Shown: one piece after another, positions 24,791-33,826 of the stretch
Layout: every line of letters begins with the position of its first letter
How positions within the stretch are numbered: position 1 is the stretch's first letter
From: Paenibacillus lutrae
GTDB taxonomy: Bacteria; Bacillota; Bacilli; Paenibacillales; NBRC-103111
Length of the DNA stretch: 64,000 nucleotides
Direction: 5' to 3'
NCBI RefSeq assembly: GCF_009757775.1
Contig: NZ_RHLK01000010.1
Coordinates: forward strand, 1-64,000
Made by a program: the position numbers and the translations under genes
Notes under the pieces: model-generated
Seen by the model: only the letters and a program-made list of their open reading frames with translations
What the model was told of the DNA's origin: nothing
The model's database searches: none

Positions 24791-26317
24791 ATGGTTTTTG
24801 GTATTTCGATCGTAATTATATTGATTTTCGTGCTGTGGGGAGCTTTGGCGCCAGTGCAATTTGCTTCAGTGACCGATGCGGTTTACAGCTATTCGATTTC
24901 CAATTTCGGATGGTTTTATCTGCTGGCGACATTCTTGTTCCTGCTCTTCTCCTTTTATCTGGCTTTCAGCAAATACGGGAGAATCCGGCTGAGCCAGAAT
25001 GATGAGCGGCCTGTCTATACACTAGTCAGCTGGTTCGCCATGCTGTTCAGTGCAGGAATGGGAATCGGGCTTGTGTTCTGGGGAGCCGCCGAACCGCTTT
25101 CTCATTATTTACTCCCGCCTGAAGGAGCGGAGCCCGGCACTTCCGAAGCCGCACGGCTGGCGATGAGGTACTCTTTCTTCCATTGGGGGCTTCATCCGTG
25201 GGCCGTGTATACGGTCATTTCGTTATGCCTTGCGTATTTTCAATTCCGTAAAGGAAAAAAGGGGCTAATCAGCGCCACTTTTGAGCCCCTCCTTAAGGAC
25301 AAAGTAAATGGTCCCATTGGCAAACTGATTGATACCCTGGCTGTAATCGCCACAGTTTTCGGCGTCGCGACCTCATTAGGACTAGGTACCCTGCAAATTG
25401 CGGGTGGATTTAATCATCTTCTGGGCTGGCCGAATTCACTCGGTACTCAGATCGGTATTATTCTGGTGGTGACGGTTCTCTTCCTTATATCGGCTACTTC
25501 CGGATTGGACAAAGGAATCAAACTGCTGAGCAATACAAATTTGATTATCGCCGTTGTCCTGATGCTGTTCGTATTCGTGATGGGGCCGACTGCCTTTATT
25601 ATGGAAACTCTAACGGAATCGTTCGGCGGGTATGTGCAGAATTTGATTCAGATGAGTCTTCGTTTGACACCCTTCTCGGGGGGGAGCTGGGTCGGGACAT
25701 GGACGTTGTTCTACTGGGCCTGGTGGATTGCGTGGGCGCCTTTCGTGGGCACTTTTATTGCCCGGATCTCCAAAGGAAGAACAATCCGCGAATTTGTCCT
25801 TGGCGCTCTTCTGGTACCCAGTATGTTCGGCTGTATCTGGTTTGCCGTGTTCGGAGGAACAGGGCTTAAGATGCAAATATTTGACGGGGTCCCATTGGCG
25901 GAAGCGGTTCAGAAAGATACGACAGCGGCACTGTTTATGACACTGGAGCAGCTTCCCTGGGGAACGTTCCTGACAGGCGTTGCCATTGTGCTCATCACAA
26001 TCTTCTTTATTACATCAGCAGATTCGGCTACCTTTGTGCTTGGCATGCTCACCAGTGACGGCAAACTGAATCCATCCAACCGTGTCAAAATTACATGGGG
26101 AGTACTTCAATCCGCGATAGCGATGGTTCTTCTGATCAGCGGTGGATTAGGTGCCCTTCAGACCGCTTCCATTATAGCGGCACTTCCTTTTGCCGTTATC
26201 CTGTGTCTGATGTGCGTGTCACTTTACATAGCGCTTAGGGCGGAGGACCAGCAAAGGAAGGAACAAGAGAAGCATAAGCGGGCTAAAGTCGAGAAGCTTT
26301 TGAGAGATCATGCCTAG
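24791..26317 (+). CDS. BCCT family transporter (betaine/choline/carnitine type)
   Basis: A 508-residue secondary transporter with 12 predicted membrane segments. BCCT landmarks are GMGIGLVFWGAAEPLSHY in TM3 and FYWAWWIAWAPFVGTFIARISKGRTIREFV around TM8, the Trp-rich betaine site. It is expected to import glycine betaine or a similar compatible solute. The ATG at 24791 has GGAGG seven bases upstream; an in-frame TTG at 24764 does not. The short charged C-terminal tail (EDQQRKEQEKHKRAKVEKL) resembles osmosensing tails of the family. Confidence 0.93.
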   Translation: MVFGISIVIILIFVLWGALAPVQFASVTDAVYSYSISNFGWFYLLATFLFLLFSFYLAFSKYGRIRLSQNDERPVYTLVSWFAMLFSAGMGIGLVFWGAAEPLSHYLLPPEGAEPGTSEAARLAMRYSFFHWGLHPWAVYTVISLCLAYFQFRKGKKGLISATFEPLLKDKVNGPIGKLIDTLAVIATVFGVATSLGLGTLQIAGGFNHLLGWPNSLGTQIGIILVVTVLFLISATSGLDKGIKLLSNTNLIIAVVLMLFVFVMGPTAFIMETLTESFGGYVQNLIQMSLRLTPFSGGSWVGTWTLFYWAWWIAWAPFVGTFIARISKGRTIREFVLGALLVPSMFGCIWFAVFGGTGLKMQIFDGVPLAEAVQKDTTAALFMTLEQLPWGTFLTGVAIVLITIFFITSADSATFVLGMLTSDGKLNPSNRVKITWGVLQSAIAMVLLISGGLGALQTASIIAALPFAVILCLMCVSLYIALRAEDQQRKEQEKHKRAKVEKLLRDHA

Positions 26318-26401
26318 TCCGGCCGTTTCCTGCGTTTATATTTTATTGTCGGGGTGTAAAAAAATAAGTAGAGCGATTCTCATCTTGAAAGGAGCGACAA
26401 C

Positions 26402-27544
26402 ATGAAAGCTGTTACATTTCAAGGCAAGCAGAAAGTCAAAGTCAAAGAGGTAAAAGATCCGTCACTGGAGAAAAAAGACGACATCCTGGTGCGAATTACG
26501 ACAACTGCCATATGCGGCTCCGATATTCATCTCGTCAACGGAATGGTTCCGGGTATGCCGGATGATTATGTGATCGGCCATGAGCCGATGGGAATCGTAG
26601 AAGAGGTTGGACCCGATGTCACGCGCGTCAAGAAAGGCGACCGTGTCGTTATTCCGTTCAATGTTTCCTGCGGAGAATGTTTTTTCTGTCAAAATCAGCT
26701 GGAGAGCCAGTGCGATAATTCGAACGATAATCCAAAGAAAGATACAGGCGGCTACCTCGGCTATTCGGAATCTTACGGTGGTTATCCTGGCGGGCAGGCT
26801 GAACTGCTGAGAGTTCCATACGGCAATTTCATGCCCTTTGTGATACCGAAGGAAGCGGAGCTGGAAGATGAGCAGGTGTTGTTCCTGTCGGACATTCTGC
26901 CTACGGCTTACTGGGCTGTAGATAATGCGGGAGTCAAAAAAGGGGATACCGTCATTATTCTGGGCAGCGGCCCGGTCGGTCTGCTCGCACAGAAATTTGC
27001 CTGGCAGAAAGGCGCTAAGCGGGTCATTGCTGTCGATCATGTCGATTACCGGCTTAATCATGCCCGCCGCGTGAATAAGGTTGAAACTTATAATTTCAAA
27101 GATAAAGATGATATTGAAGGATTTTTATTTAATGAAACGAACGGCGGCGCCGATGTGGTGATTGACTGCGTAGGAATGGACGGGGAGAAGTCGGTTGTAG
27201 AGAAAGTTGAAACAGCGCTCAAGCTTCAAGGCGGTACGCTGGGCCCTGTTCAGACAGCTACGAATGTGATCCGTAAAGGCGGTACGATTCAGCTGATCGG
27301 CGTATACGGGATGAATTACAACATGTTCCCGCTCGGCGATTTGTTTTCCCGCAACATCACGCTGAAGATGGGACAAGCTCCCGTCATTCATTATATGCCG
27401 GAGCTGTTCCGCCAAATCCGTACGGGCGAGCTGGATCCGACGGATATCATCACGCACAGACTGCCTTTATCTGAAGCGGAGCACGGATACAAGGTATTCA
27501 TTGATAAAATGGAGGATTGCATTAAAGTTGTGTTAAAGCCTTAA
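26402..27544 (+). CDS. Zinc-dependent alcohol dehydrogenase (AdhB/FDH-like MDR)
   Basis: A 380-residue medium-chain dehydrogenase. Catalytic Zn ligands are Cys (ICGSDIH, about 38), the GHEPMG pair (about 60) and the family's downstream position. The structural zinc site is CGECFFCQNQLESQC. The NAD motif is GSGPVG. Overall it is like the formaldehyde/threonine dehydrogenase-like subgroup that includes B. subtilis AdhB. AAAGGAG precedes the start. The terminator at 27575 ends a single-gene unit. Substrate not determined. Confidence 0.9.
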   Translation: MKAVTFQGKQKVKVKEVKDPSLEKKDDILVRITTTAICGSDIHLVNGMVPGMPDDYVIGHEPMGIVEEVGPDVTRVKKGDRVVIPFNVSCGECFFCQNQLESQCDNSNDNPKKDTGGYLGYSESYGGYPGGQAELLRVPYGNFMPFVIPKEAELEDEQVLFLSDILPTAYWAVDNAGVKKGDTVIILGSGPVGLLAQKFAWQKGAKRVIAVDHVDYRLNHARRVNKVETYNFKDKDDIEGFLFNETNGGADVVIDCVGMDGEKSVVEKVETALKLQGGTLGPVQTATNVIRKGGTIQLIGVYGMNYNMFPLGDLFSRNITLKMGQAPVIHYMPELFRQIRTGELDPTDIITHRLPLSEAEHGYKVFIDKMEDCIKVVLKP

Positions 27545-27574
27545 GGAGTAAGGATAACTCAACTGAAGCCGTAG

Positions 27575-27598
27575 ACCGTAAAGGTTTACGGTTTTTTT
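27575..27598 (+). terminator. Terminator after the alcohol dehydrogenase
   Basis: ACCGTAAA / TTTACGGT followed by TTTTTTT. Confidence 0.8.
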
Positions 27599-27744
27599 GC
27601 GATCCCTCAAGGGTCGCTTAAGGGTAAGGGGGGCTTAGGAGAAAGTAATCAAGGTGCACTTGCAGGAAACCGGGGATGGAATTCAAGAAGTTAAGGATGG
27701 CATACAAAAAGACAAGGATGAAAGATAAGAAAATGAACGAAGTG

Positions 27745-27775
27745 TTGACCCTCACGTAACGTGATGGTGTAGGAT
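27745..27775 (+). promoter_or_regulatory. MerR-type promoter with 19-bp spacer and operator
   Basis: TTGACC (27745-27750), 19-bp spacer, TAGGAT (27770-27775). The spacer holds TCACGT-A-ACGTGA, a perfect inverted repeat. An overlong spacer with a dyad between -35 and -10 is the hallmark of MerR-activated promoters, so the regulator just downstream probably controls itself. Confidence 0.8.
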
Positions 27776-27796
27776 GAATTTCAGGAGGTGAAGAGA

Positions 27797-28573
27797 GTGC
27801 CCTATAAAGTGAAGGAAGTGGCCGATTTGGTTGGGGTCAGTGTGCGTACGCTTCATCATTACGATGAAATCGGGCTGCTCTATCCCGATTACATCAATGC
27901 GGCCGGTTACCGGCTGTACACGGATCAAGGACTCCAACGGCTGCAGCAAATTTTATTTTTCCGGGAGATCGGATTTTCGCTGCAAGAGATTAAAACGCTG
28001 CTGAACAGTCCGGACTTTGACCGCAAGCGGGCACTAATCGGACATAAAGAGCTGCTGCTGGAGAAAATGAAGCGGCTTCAAGATATCATCCGCACCGTGG
28101 ATAGAACCATTACTTCCATTGAAGGAGGAACTGTGATGAGCGGAAAAGAAATGTTCGAAGGGTTTGACCTGCGTTCAATTGAGGAGCATAAGAAAAAATA
28201 TGAGGCAGAGTCACGCCGGACATATGGAAATGAAACGATCGATGCGGTAGAGGAGCGTACGGGCGCTTATACCCCAGACAACTGGGCCGGAATCATGTCG
28301 GAGTCCCGGCAGATCTACGCTAAGGTGATAGCCAAGATGAGTGAAGGCGTCGATGACCCTCATGTACAGGAGGCGGTGGGAGAACTGAGGCAGTGGATCA
28401 CGGACCACTTCTATGATTGTACGCCCGAGATCTTCCGCGGGCTCGGTGATCTGTACGTCGATGATGAACGGTTTACGGCTAACATCGACCAGTATCAACC
28501 CGGTCTGGCTGCTTTTCTGAAGGAAGCCATGCATATTTATTGTGACCGGCTGGATAGGGCCCAACAGCGATAA
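27797..28573 (+). CDS. MerR family regulator with TipAS effector domain
   Basis: A 258-residue transcription activator. The MerR winged helix (YKVKEVADLVGVSVRTLHHYDEIGLLYP) is at the N-terminus, followed by the dimerisation coiled coil (about 80-115). A C-terminal TipAS domain (about 145-250, from the TGAYTPDNW segment to AAFLKEAMHIYCDRL) binds thiopeptides or other drugs in relatives such as TipA and Mta. GTG at 27797 follows AGGAGGTG by six bases. No adjacent efflux gene is obvious; its own promoter is the clear target. Confidence 0.9.
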   Translation: MPYKVKEVADLVGVSVRTLHHYDEIGLLYPDYINAAGYRLYTDQGLQRLQQILFFREIGFSLQEIKTLLNSPDFDRKRALIGHKELLLEKMKRLQDIIRTVDRTITSIEGGTVMSGKEMFEGFDLRSIEEHKKKYEAESRRTYGNETIDAVEERTGAYTPDNWAGIMSESRQIYAKVIAKMSEGVDDPHVQEAVGELRQWITDHFYDCTPEIFRGLGDLYVDDERFTANIDQYQPGLAAFLKEAMHIYCDRLDRAQQR

Positions 28574-28642
28574 ATCACGTCAGCCGAATTGAAATAGCCT
28601 AAGCCGTGGATGTACAGGCAGCACTGAGTATGCTGCAAAAGC

Positions 28643-28695
28643 AAAAAATCCCCAGAGCGGAAGTGGATATATACCACGCCAGCTGTGGGGATTTT
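28643..28695. terminator. Bidirectional terminator with nested palindrome
   Basis: AATCCCC / GGGGATT ends, with the perfect palindrome GTGGATATATACCAC (28663-28677) inside; A-runs and T-runs on both sides. It separates the convergent MerR-TipAS and nitroreductase genes. Confidence 0.75.
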
Positions 28696-28747
28696 GGTGT
28701 AAGGTTATTAACGGGTCCGGCGCACCGGAAGTTACAGGAAGTCTAGT

Positions 28748-29347
28748 CTAGGCTTGAGCTGCCGAAAACTCGGATATCCAGACGGTTTTATCCTCGAAGG
28801 AGCCCCTCTTGCCGGGATGGACAGGATTCACCGGATAGCCCAGGTAGATCAGTGCGACCATTTCGGATTCGTCCCCGAGGCCGAAGGCGGACTTCATGCG
28901 GGGATGATACATCGGGTCGCCGGAGCGCCAAATGGATGCAAGCCCTGACGCATGCGCGGCAAGCAGCATATTCTGGATAGCCGCATGCGCAGCCGCAAGT
29001 TCTTCTCTGCGGTTCACGTTGGCCGCTTCAGAAGGCGTAACCGCAACGGCAATGATCAGTGGGGCGCGGTAGGCTTTGAGCCCCTGTTTAGCGCGCAGCG
29101 CCTCCAGCTCGTCGCCGGCTGCATCCGACCCCTCGCATGCGATATCGGCGTAGGCTTCGGCCAGAACCTTGCGGCCGTGTCCGGTCATGACAAAGAATCT
29201 CCACGGTTCGGTGCAGTGGTGGCTCGGAGCCCAGTTACCCGCTTCCAGAATAGTCTCGATGATATTTTTGTCAACCGGAGTATCCTGCACTTTACCGATT
29301 GATCTGCGTGCGCGTATTGCTTCTGCTAAGGTCATGCTTGTGGACAT
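28748..29347 (-). CDS. Nitroreductase family oxidoreductase
   Basis: A 199-residue FMN nitroreductase related to the YdjA/RutE group. The FMN-binding opening LAEAIRARRSIGKV, then GNWAPSHHCTEPWRFFVMTGHGR and IYLGYPVNPVHP near the end, are typical. I start at 29347, where GGAGGGA lies eight bases upstream; the open frame to 29374 lacks support. A strong promoter overlapped by a perfect palindrome precedes it. Substrate unknown. Confidence 0.88.
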   Translation of the reverse strand: MSTSMTLAEAIRARRSIGKVQDTPVDKNIIETILEAGNWAPSHHCTEPWRFFVMTGHGRKVLAEAYADIACEGSDAAGDELEALRAKQGLKAYRAPLIIAVAVTPSEAANVNRREELAAAHAAIQNMLLAAHASGLASIWRSGDPMYHPRMKSAFGLGDESEMVALIYLGYPVNPVHPGKRGSFEDKTVWISEFSAAQA

Positions 29348-29413
29348 ATCGGTTCCCTCCAACTTCTCTTGCACATTTCATGATTACAGAAAGATCTGTA
29401 ACCTGTTGATAAA

Positions 29414-29443
29414 AGCATAGGAGATTGGCAGCGATACTGTCAA
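29414..29443 (-). promoter_or_regulatory. Promoter of the nitroreductase gene
   Basis: On the - strand TTGACA (29438-29443), 18 bp, TATGCT (29414-29419). Confidence 0.75.
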
Positions 29444-29451
29444 CTTGACAG
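29437..29451. promoter_or_regulatory. Palindromic operator over the -35 box
   Basis: Perfect CTGTCAA-C-TTGACAG. It covers the -35 hexamer, so a bound dimer would block RNA polymerase. No regulator is adjacent. Confidence 0.6.
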
Positions 29452-29493
29452 GCTCTTATGCATAGTTATTGCAAGTGAAGGGAAAATAAGGAC

Positions 29494-29522
29494 TTGAAGG
29501 TGAAAAACCTGATTTTTATCAT
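29494..29522 (+). promoter_or_regulatory. Candidate promoter of the ZIP transporter
   Basis: TTGAAG, 17 bp, TATCAT. A second weaker candidate, TTGATT-17-TAGTTT, lies at 29554-29582. Otherwise the 29348-29675 gap is empty of genes. Confidence 0.45.
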
Positions 29523-29675
29523 TTTGCAGCGGGTAATAAGAGGTAGAAAGGACTTGATTTATAAGCGCATATAGGATAGTTTTTCATAAGATACATAGGA
29601 AGCCAGACTTGCGAAGCGGGCCTGATGAGCTTACGTACTTATAGAAAAAGACACTGGATAGCAAGGAGTTCATCT

Positions 29676-30407
29676 ATGGAGACAGCATTAATCGGCAGTT
29701 TTATATCCGCGATGGCGACAGTACTCGGCGCTGTGCCTTTGCTGTTCGTCAAGACATTATCTGAGAAGTGGAAAGATATTCTGGTTGCATTTACCGCCGG
29801 CATCATGGTTTCTGCTTCTACCTTCGGACTGATGCCGCAATCAATTGAAGAATCAAGCCTGATTCAGATGACCATCGGACTTTTAATCGGTATTTTTGTA
29901 CTCGACCGGATCGAGAAGAATATCCCGCATATCGACGTGGAGAACGATTCGGGTATTAAATCTTTTGATGCCCAGACGCTTCTCGTCATTATTGCTTTGT
30001 TCATTCATAATATCCCCGAAGGGCTGAGTACGGGTTTCAGCTATGCCAGCCAGAGCGAGGGCCTCGGGACGATGGTCGCTATTTCGATCGGTGCCCAGAA
30101 CATGCCGGAAGGACTGATTCTCGGTGTGTTCCTCTTGAATTCGAACGTAAGCCGGATCAAGTCGTTCCTGATTGTGACGCTGACCGGTTTTATGGAAATG
30201 GTTTCAGCAGTCATTGGTTATTTTACGGCGAGCTATATCGATTGGCTGGTTGGCTACGGACTTGCTTTTGCTGCAGGTGCGATGCTGTTTATCGCCTATA
30301 AGGAACTGATTCCCGAAAGTCACGGCCACGGTTATGAACGGGTTTCCACGTATTCGTTTATATTAGGCCTGCTGCTGATGGTTTATGTCGGTTATTTTTG
30401 GGGATAA
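29676..30407 (+). CDS. ZIP family metal transporter (ZupT-like)
   Basis: A 243-residue, eight-helix divalent metal importer of the ZIP family. The metal-binding motif HNIPEG (about 112) in the fourth helix and the second motif GAQNMPEGLILG (Asn-Met replacing His-Asn) are visible. Loss of the His in the second motif is also seen in several bacterial ZIPs. It begins at the ATG at 29676, seven bases after AAGGAG. Zinc, iron or manganese are possible cargos. A terminator follows at once. Confidence 0.88.
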   Translation: METALIGSFISAMATVLGAVPLLFVKTLSEKWKDILVAFTAGIMVSASTFGLMPQSIEESSLIQMTIGLLIGIFVLDRIEKNIPHIDVENDSGIKSFDAQTLLVIIALFIHNIPEGLSTGFSYASQSEGLGTMVAISIGAQNMPEGLILGVFLLNSNVSRIKSFLIVTLTGFMEMVSAVIGYFTASYIDWLVGYGLAFAAGAMLFIAYKELIPESHGHGYERVSTYSFILGLLLMVYVGYFWG

Positions 30408-30426
30408 GAGAATAACGGGCTTTACG

Positions 30427-30452
30427 AAAAACCACGAAATGTGGTTTTTTTT
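30427..30452 (+). terminator. Terminator after the ZIP gene
   Basis: AAAACCAC / GTGGTTTT hairpin followed by TTTT. Confidence 0.75.
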
Positions 30453-30559
30453 GTTAAGAGCGGGTGTGCCCGGCACGACTGATCCATCGAGTATAATGAA
30501 GGTGAAATAAATGAAGATAGAGTAACAGACAGGATAGAGGAACAAGCGGAGGGGAAGAC

Positions 30560-31255
30560 ATGACGGTAAAAGTGCTGGTAGCAGATGATGAGCAGACGAT
30601 AGCGAATGCGATTGCCTATGGACTTAAAAGAGAAGGGTATACGGTTGAAACGGCTGCGGACGGTGAAGAAGCTCTGCGCAAGGTGGACAGCTTCCAGCCT
30701 CAAGTCCTCGTGTTAGATGTGATGATGCCGAGAATGAACGGCTTTGATGTATGCCGCAAACTGGAAAATCGCAAAAACCTGGGAATTCTTCTGCTCACGG
30801 TCAAAAATGATATGGTAGATAAAATAGTAGGCCTTGAACTCGGGGCAGATGATTATATGACGAAGCCGTTTGATTTAAGGGAACTGATCGCCAGGGTGAA
30901 GGCATTGGCGAGGCGTCTGCAAAAGGCAGAATCGGAGCCGGACCCGGACCCGGTCTCTTTTAAAGTGGCAGAGCTCGTCATCTATCCCGAGCAGCGAAGC
31001 GCTTATTTGAAGGGAGAGGCGCTTGCGCTGACCCCGAAGGAGTTTGACCTGCTGGCATTATTTATCTCTCATCTCAAAAGAGTCTACACCCGCGAGGAAC
31101 TGCTGGACCTCGTCTGGGGCATGGAGTATGAAGGGGGTACACGGACGGTAGATATTCATGTCCAGAGGCTGCGCACCAAGCTGGGCGGGCCTTATCAGCA
31201 TCTTCTTCAAACCGTTTACGGGGTGGGCTACAAGGCGATAGGGGAAATACCATGA
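30560..31255 (+). CDS. OmpR-family response regulator (system 1)
   Basis: A 231-residue regulator: receiver domain with acidic pocket DDE, phospho-acceptor Asp about 53 (LVLDVMMP) and Lys (MTKPFD), then an OmpR/PhoB winged helix (about 130-228). GGAGGGG precedes the ATG. Its stop overlaps the kinase start by four bases (ATGA), so the pair is translated together. The three 11-bp direct repeats after the kinase (32662-32694) are its natural candidate targets. Confidence 0.94.
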   Translation: MTVKVLVADDEQTIANAIAYGLKREGYTVETAADGEEALRKVDSFQPQVLVLDVMMPRMNGFDVCRKLENRKNLGILLLTVKNDMVDKIVGLELGADDYMTKPFDLRELIARVKALARRLQKAESEPDPDPVSFKVAELVIYPEQRSAYLKGEALALTPKEFDLLALFISHLKRVYTREELLDLVWGMEYEGGTRTVDIHVQRLRTKLGGPYQHLLQTVYGVGYKAIGEIP

Positions 31256-32649
31256 AATTGAATCTGAAATGGAAATTCGCGCTGTTTATCGCGGCTCTGC
31301 TGCTATTCGCTGTCGGTATTCTAAGCACGCTCGTTCTTAGTGGAGTGGCCGACTATCAAAGGGAGCAGCTGGAGGTTTCGCTGCAGCAGCAGGCGGATAT
31401 TGCGGGCAACCGGATCCGGCAGCAGTATGTGTCCGGAACCCGGTTCGATCCGCAAACTTTCATGCAGCTGCAGGGGCAGAACCTTGCCGTACAAATCGGT
31501 TCGACCAGCGGGATGAGGGTCCTTTTGTACGATATCAGCGGTGCCAAAGCCGGCGATTCTCTTCCGATGGAAGAGGTCCCGGATACAGGGGAAGCGCTTA
31601 ACTACGCCCTGCAGAACAAAATCGCCTATCTGGTTGCAGGCGATACGCAGGATTATCTGGCCCCGGTACAAGGACCGGACGGCCAGCTTGGGGTTATTCA
31701 TTTTCAGGCTTTACTCGGCAGTCAACAGGCATTTTATAAAAATTTACAGGAACGGTTTGTGGTAACGGGAACGATGGTTCTCTTAATCAGTTTTGGACTG
31801 GGCCTCTTCTATATGAACCGGCAAGCCAAAGCGATCTCCCGCCTGAAAGATGCGGCCGACAGTATCCGCAAGGGAACTTTTATTACAGAGCCTCCGTTTG
31901 AACGCAAGGATGAGCTGGGGGAGCTGAGCGGAGGTATTTATGACATGAGCCAGGCTATACAGGCGAGCATGAATACCCAGCAGCATTTTATCAATAACAT
32001 TTCTCATGAACTCAAAACACCCCTGACCTCAATCAGAGCTTATACCGATTTACTGCATATGTATGGAGATGACCCTGCTCTGATCAAAGAAGCCAGAGAG
32101 GTCATCGATAAAGAAGCGGCACGTTTGTACGATTTAGTGGAGAAAGTGCTGAAATTGGCAGCCATGAACAAGTATGAATTCGAACAGCAGCTGGAAAAGG
32201 TAGAAATGGCGTCCTTCCTCGAAGATTTGTGCGCACGGATGAAAGGGAAAGCGGATGTGTTCGGAGTTACCATTTACAGGGAACTGGAAACGGCTGAAAT
32301 ATGGGCAGACCGTGAAAGCCTGATGCAAATTTTCGTTAATTTACTGGATAATGCGATCAAATATAACAGGGAGAACGGCTCTGTTACCGTGAAGAACCGG
32401 ATGATGGATAACCGGCTCGCAGTTGAAATTACCGATACCGGGGTAGGTATACCCGAAGAGCTTGGCGACAAAATATTCGAACCTTTCTATACCGTTAACA
32501 AAGACCGGGCAAGGAAGTCAGGAGGAAGCGGCCTGGGGCTGTCTCTGGTCAAGCAATGGGTGGATAGGCACAGCGGAAACATCCGGGTGGAGCATCCTGA
32601 AGAGGGCGGCACTCGTTTTGTCGTTTCTTTCGCAATTAATAAAAAGTGA
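31252..32649 (+). CDS. Sensor histidine kinase (system 1)
   Basis: A 465-residue membrane kinase. TM1 is about 8-32, an extracellular region about 33-168 without obvious Cache motifs, TM2 about 170-188, HAMP to about 240. The H-box is FINNISHELKTPLTS with His about 252. ATP-binding boxes are NLLDNAIKY (N), DTGVGIP (G1), FEPFYTVNK (F) and GGSGLGLSLVK (G2). All catalytic elements are intact. The signal is probably an envelope condition, given the lipoprotein and SLH genes that follow. Confidence 0.94.
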   Translation: MKLNLKWKFALFIAALLLFAVGILSTLVLSGVADYQREQLEVSLQQQADIAGNRIRQQYVSGTRFDPQTFMQLQGQNLAVQIGSTSGMRVLLYDISGAKAGDSLPMEEVPDTGEALNYALQNKIAYLVAGDTQDYLAPVQGPDGQLGVIHFQALLGSQQAFYKNLQERFVVTGTMVLLISFGLGLFYMNRQAKAISRLKDAADSIRKGTFITEPPFERKDELGELSGGIYDMSQAIQASMNTQQHFINNISHELKTPLTSIRAYTDLLHMYGDDPALIKEAREVIDKEAARLYDLVEKVLKLAAMNKYEFEQQLEKVEMASFLEDLCARMKGKADVFGVTIYRELETAEIWADRESLMQIFVNLLDNAIKYNRENGSVTVKNRMMDNRLAVEITDTGVGIPEELGDKIFEPFYTVNKDRARKSGGSGLGLSLVKQWVDRHSGNIRVEHPEEGGTRFVVSFAINKK

Positions 32650-32661
32650 AATGTTTACAAG

Positions 32662-32694
32662 TTCGAAATAAGTTGAAATGAGGCTGAAATGATT
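32662..32694 (+). promoter_or_regulatory. Three 11-bp direct repeats, probable response-regulator box
   Basis: Tandem units TTCGAAATAAG, TTGAAATGAGG, CTGAAATGATT, phased at exactly 11 bp, directly upstream of a -10 TATAAT at 32701-32706 that lacks a good -35. Phased direct repeats with a poor -35 are typical of promoters activated by OmpR/PhoB-type regulators. Confidence 0.65.
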
Positions 32695-32737
32695 ACGCTC
32701 TATAATCGGGTTAGAGCTTGAAGGGAGGGCATTCACT

Positions 32738-33796
32738 CTGAAGCTCGTAAATAAAGCGGTGGGAAGAAGAATCGGCAGATGGGCAGTTTGGATGATTCTT
32801 CTGACAGTTGCGGCAGCCTGTGAAGGAAATGACAGTCCATCCCTAACCATCCTGGAGCCGCCCGCTGCCAATCAGACTGGAGAAGTGCTGCTTGAGGGAA
32901 TCCAGCGTATAGAAGGATTCTATGCGATGGGCTGGATATCCGATCGTGAGATGATCGGAACGAGCGCCTCGACAGAAGCGAGGCCTCATTTGTTCATTCG
33001 GGATGTCATCAAGGGCAGCATGAAAGATGCCGGAGTGGAAGCCGGCACCTCGGTTAACGTATCACCTGACGGGAAACATGCGGTCATTCATCAAAACCGG
33101 GCATTCCAGGTTGAAATGGTCGATTTAGCTGGCGGCGCCGGCAAACGTTTGCCGTTTGATACCAGATGGACAGAAGGAAGCTGGATTAACGGGGATACGT
33201 TCCTGACCGCCGCTGCGGGGTCAGCCCAAGTTCCAAAGCTGTACCGCGTAAATACGGCTGGAATTATCGAGACCGTATCTCTAGCTGAGTTCAGACCAGA
33301 GCAGTTCATAGTTAAAGTCGAAGGCAAAGGTAATCGGCTGTACACGCTGGACAGCGGCAATCAGCTGACTGTCATGGAAACGGAGAGTTTGGCGGTTCTG
33401 TGGCAGGAAGATGAAGTAACGGATTTCGCCTTATCACCCGACGGGAAGCAAATTGTCTTTGTCGCAGACACCGGCTCTAACCAGAAATCGATGCTGATAG
33501 CGGAAAGCTCCCGTGGTATTCAGCGCAAAACAGTTGCCAAAGGAAGACTCATCCAGCAGATTTCCTGGTCTCCTGCCGGTGATAAGCTGGCTTTCAGCGC
33601 CTTTTCTCTTGATCAGGGAATGACCGGACTTTATGTGATGAACGCTTCAACGGGTCATATGACATCGGTCTCTTACCAACAAAATTTAAAAAGCTCTATC
33701 GAATGGAATCCATCCGGCAGCTCTTTTATGGTGAGTGAAATGCAGCCGGGGGAGCTGACCGATACCTTATCCACAACCCTGTACCGGTTGAAATAA
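32738..33796 (+). CDS. Hypothetical lipoprotein with TolB/WD-like beta-propeller
   Basis: A secreted lipoprotein of about 345-352 residues. Signal helix WAVWMILLTVAAAC ends at the lipobox Cys. The remainder shows repeated propeller-blade signatures, e.g. NVSPDGKHAVIH, ALSPDGKQIVFVADTGSN and SWSPAGDKLAFSAFS. GGAGGG lies eight bases before a CTG at 32738, while the first GTG is 32759; I list the CTG, but the exact start is open. Likely surface-anchored and sensing or binding an envelope ligand. No family name recognised. Confidence 0.75.
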   Translation: MKLVNKAVGRRIGRWAVWMILLTVAAACEGNDSPSLTILEPPAANQTGEVLLEGIQRIEGFYAMGWISDREMIGTSASTEARPHLFIRDVIKGSMKDAGVEAGTSVNVSPDGKHAVIHQNRAFQVEMVDLAGGAGKRLPFDTRWTEGSWINGDTFLTAAAGSAQVPKLYRVNTAGIIETVSLAEFRPEQFIVKVEGKGNRLYTLDSGNQLTVMETESLAVLWQEDEVTDFALSPDGKQIVFVADTGSNQKSMLIAESSRGIQRKTVAKGRLIQQISWSPAGDKLAFSAFSLDQGMTGLYVMNASTGHMTSVSYQQNLKSSIEWNPSGSSFMVSEMQPGELTDTLSTTLYRLK

Positions 33797-33826
33797 AAGC
33801 GCAAGAATACTAGGCAACGGAGTGAG

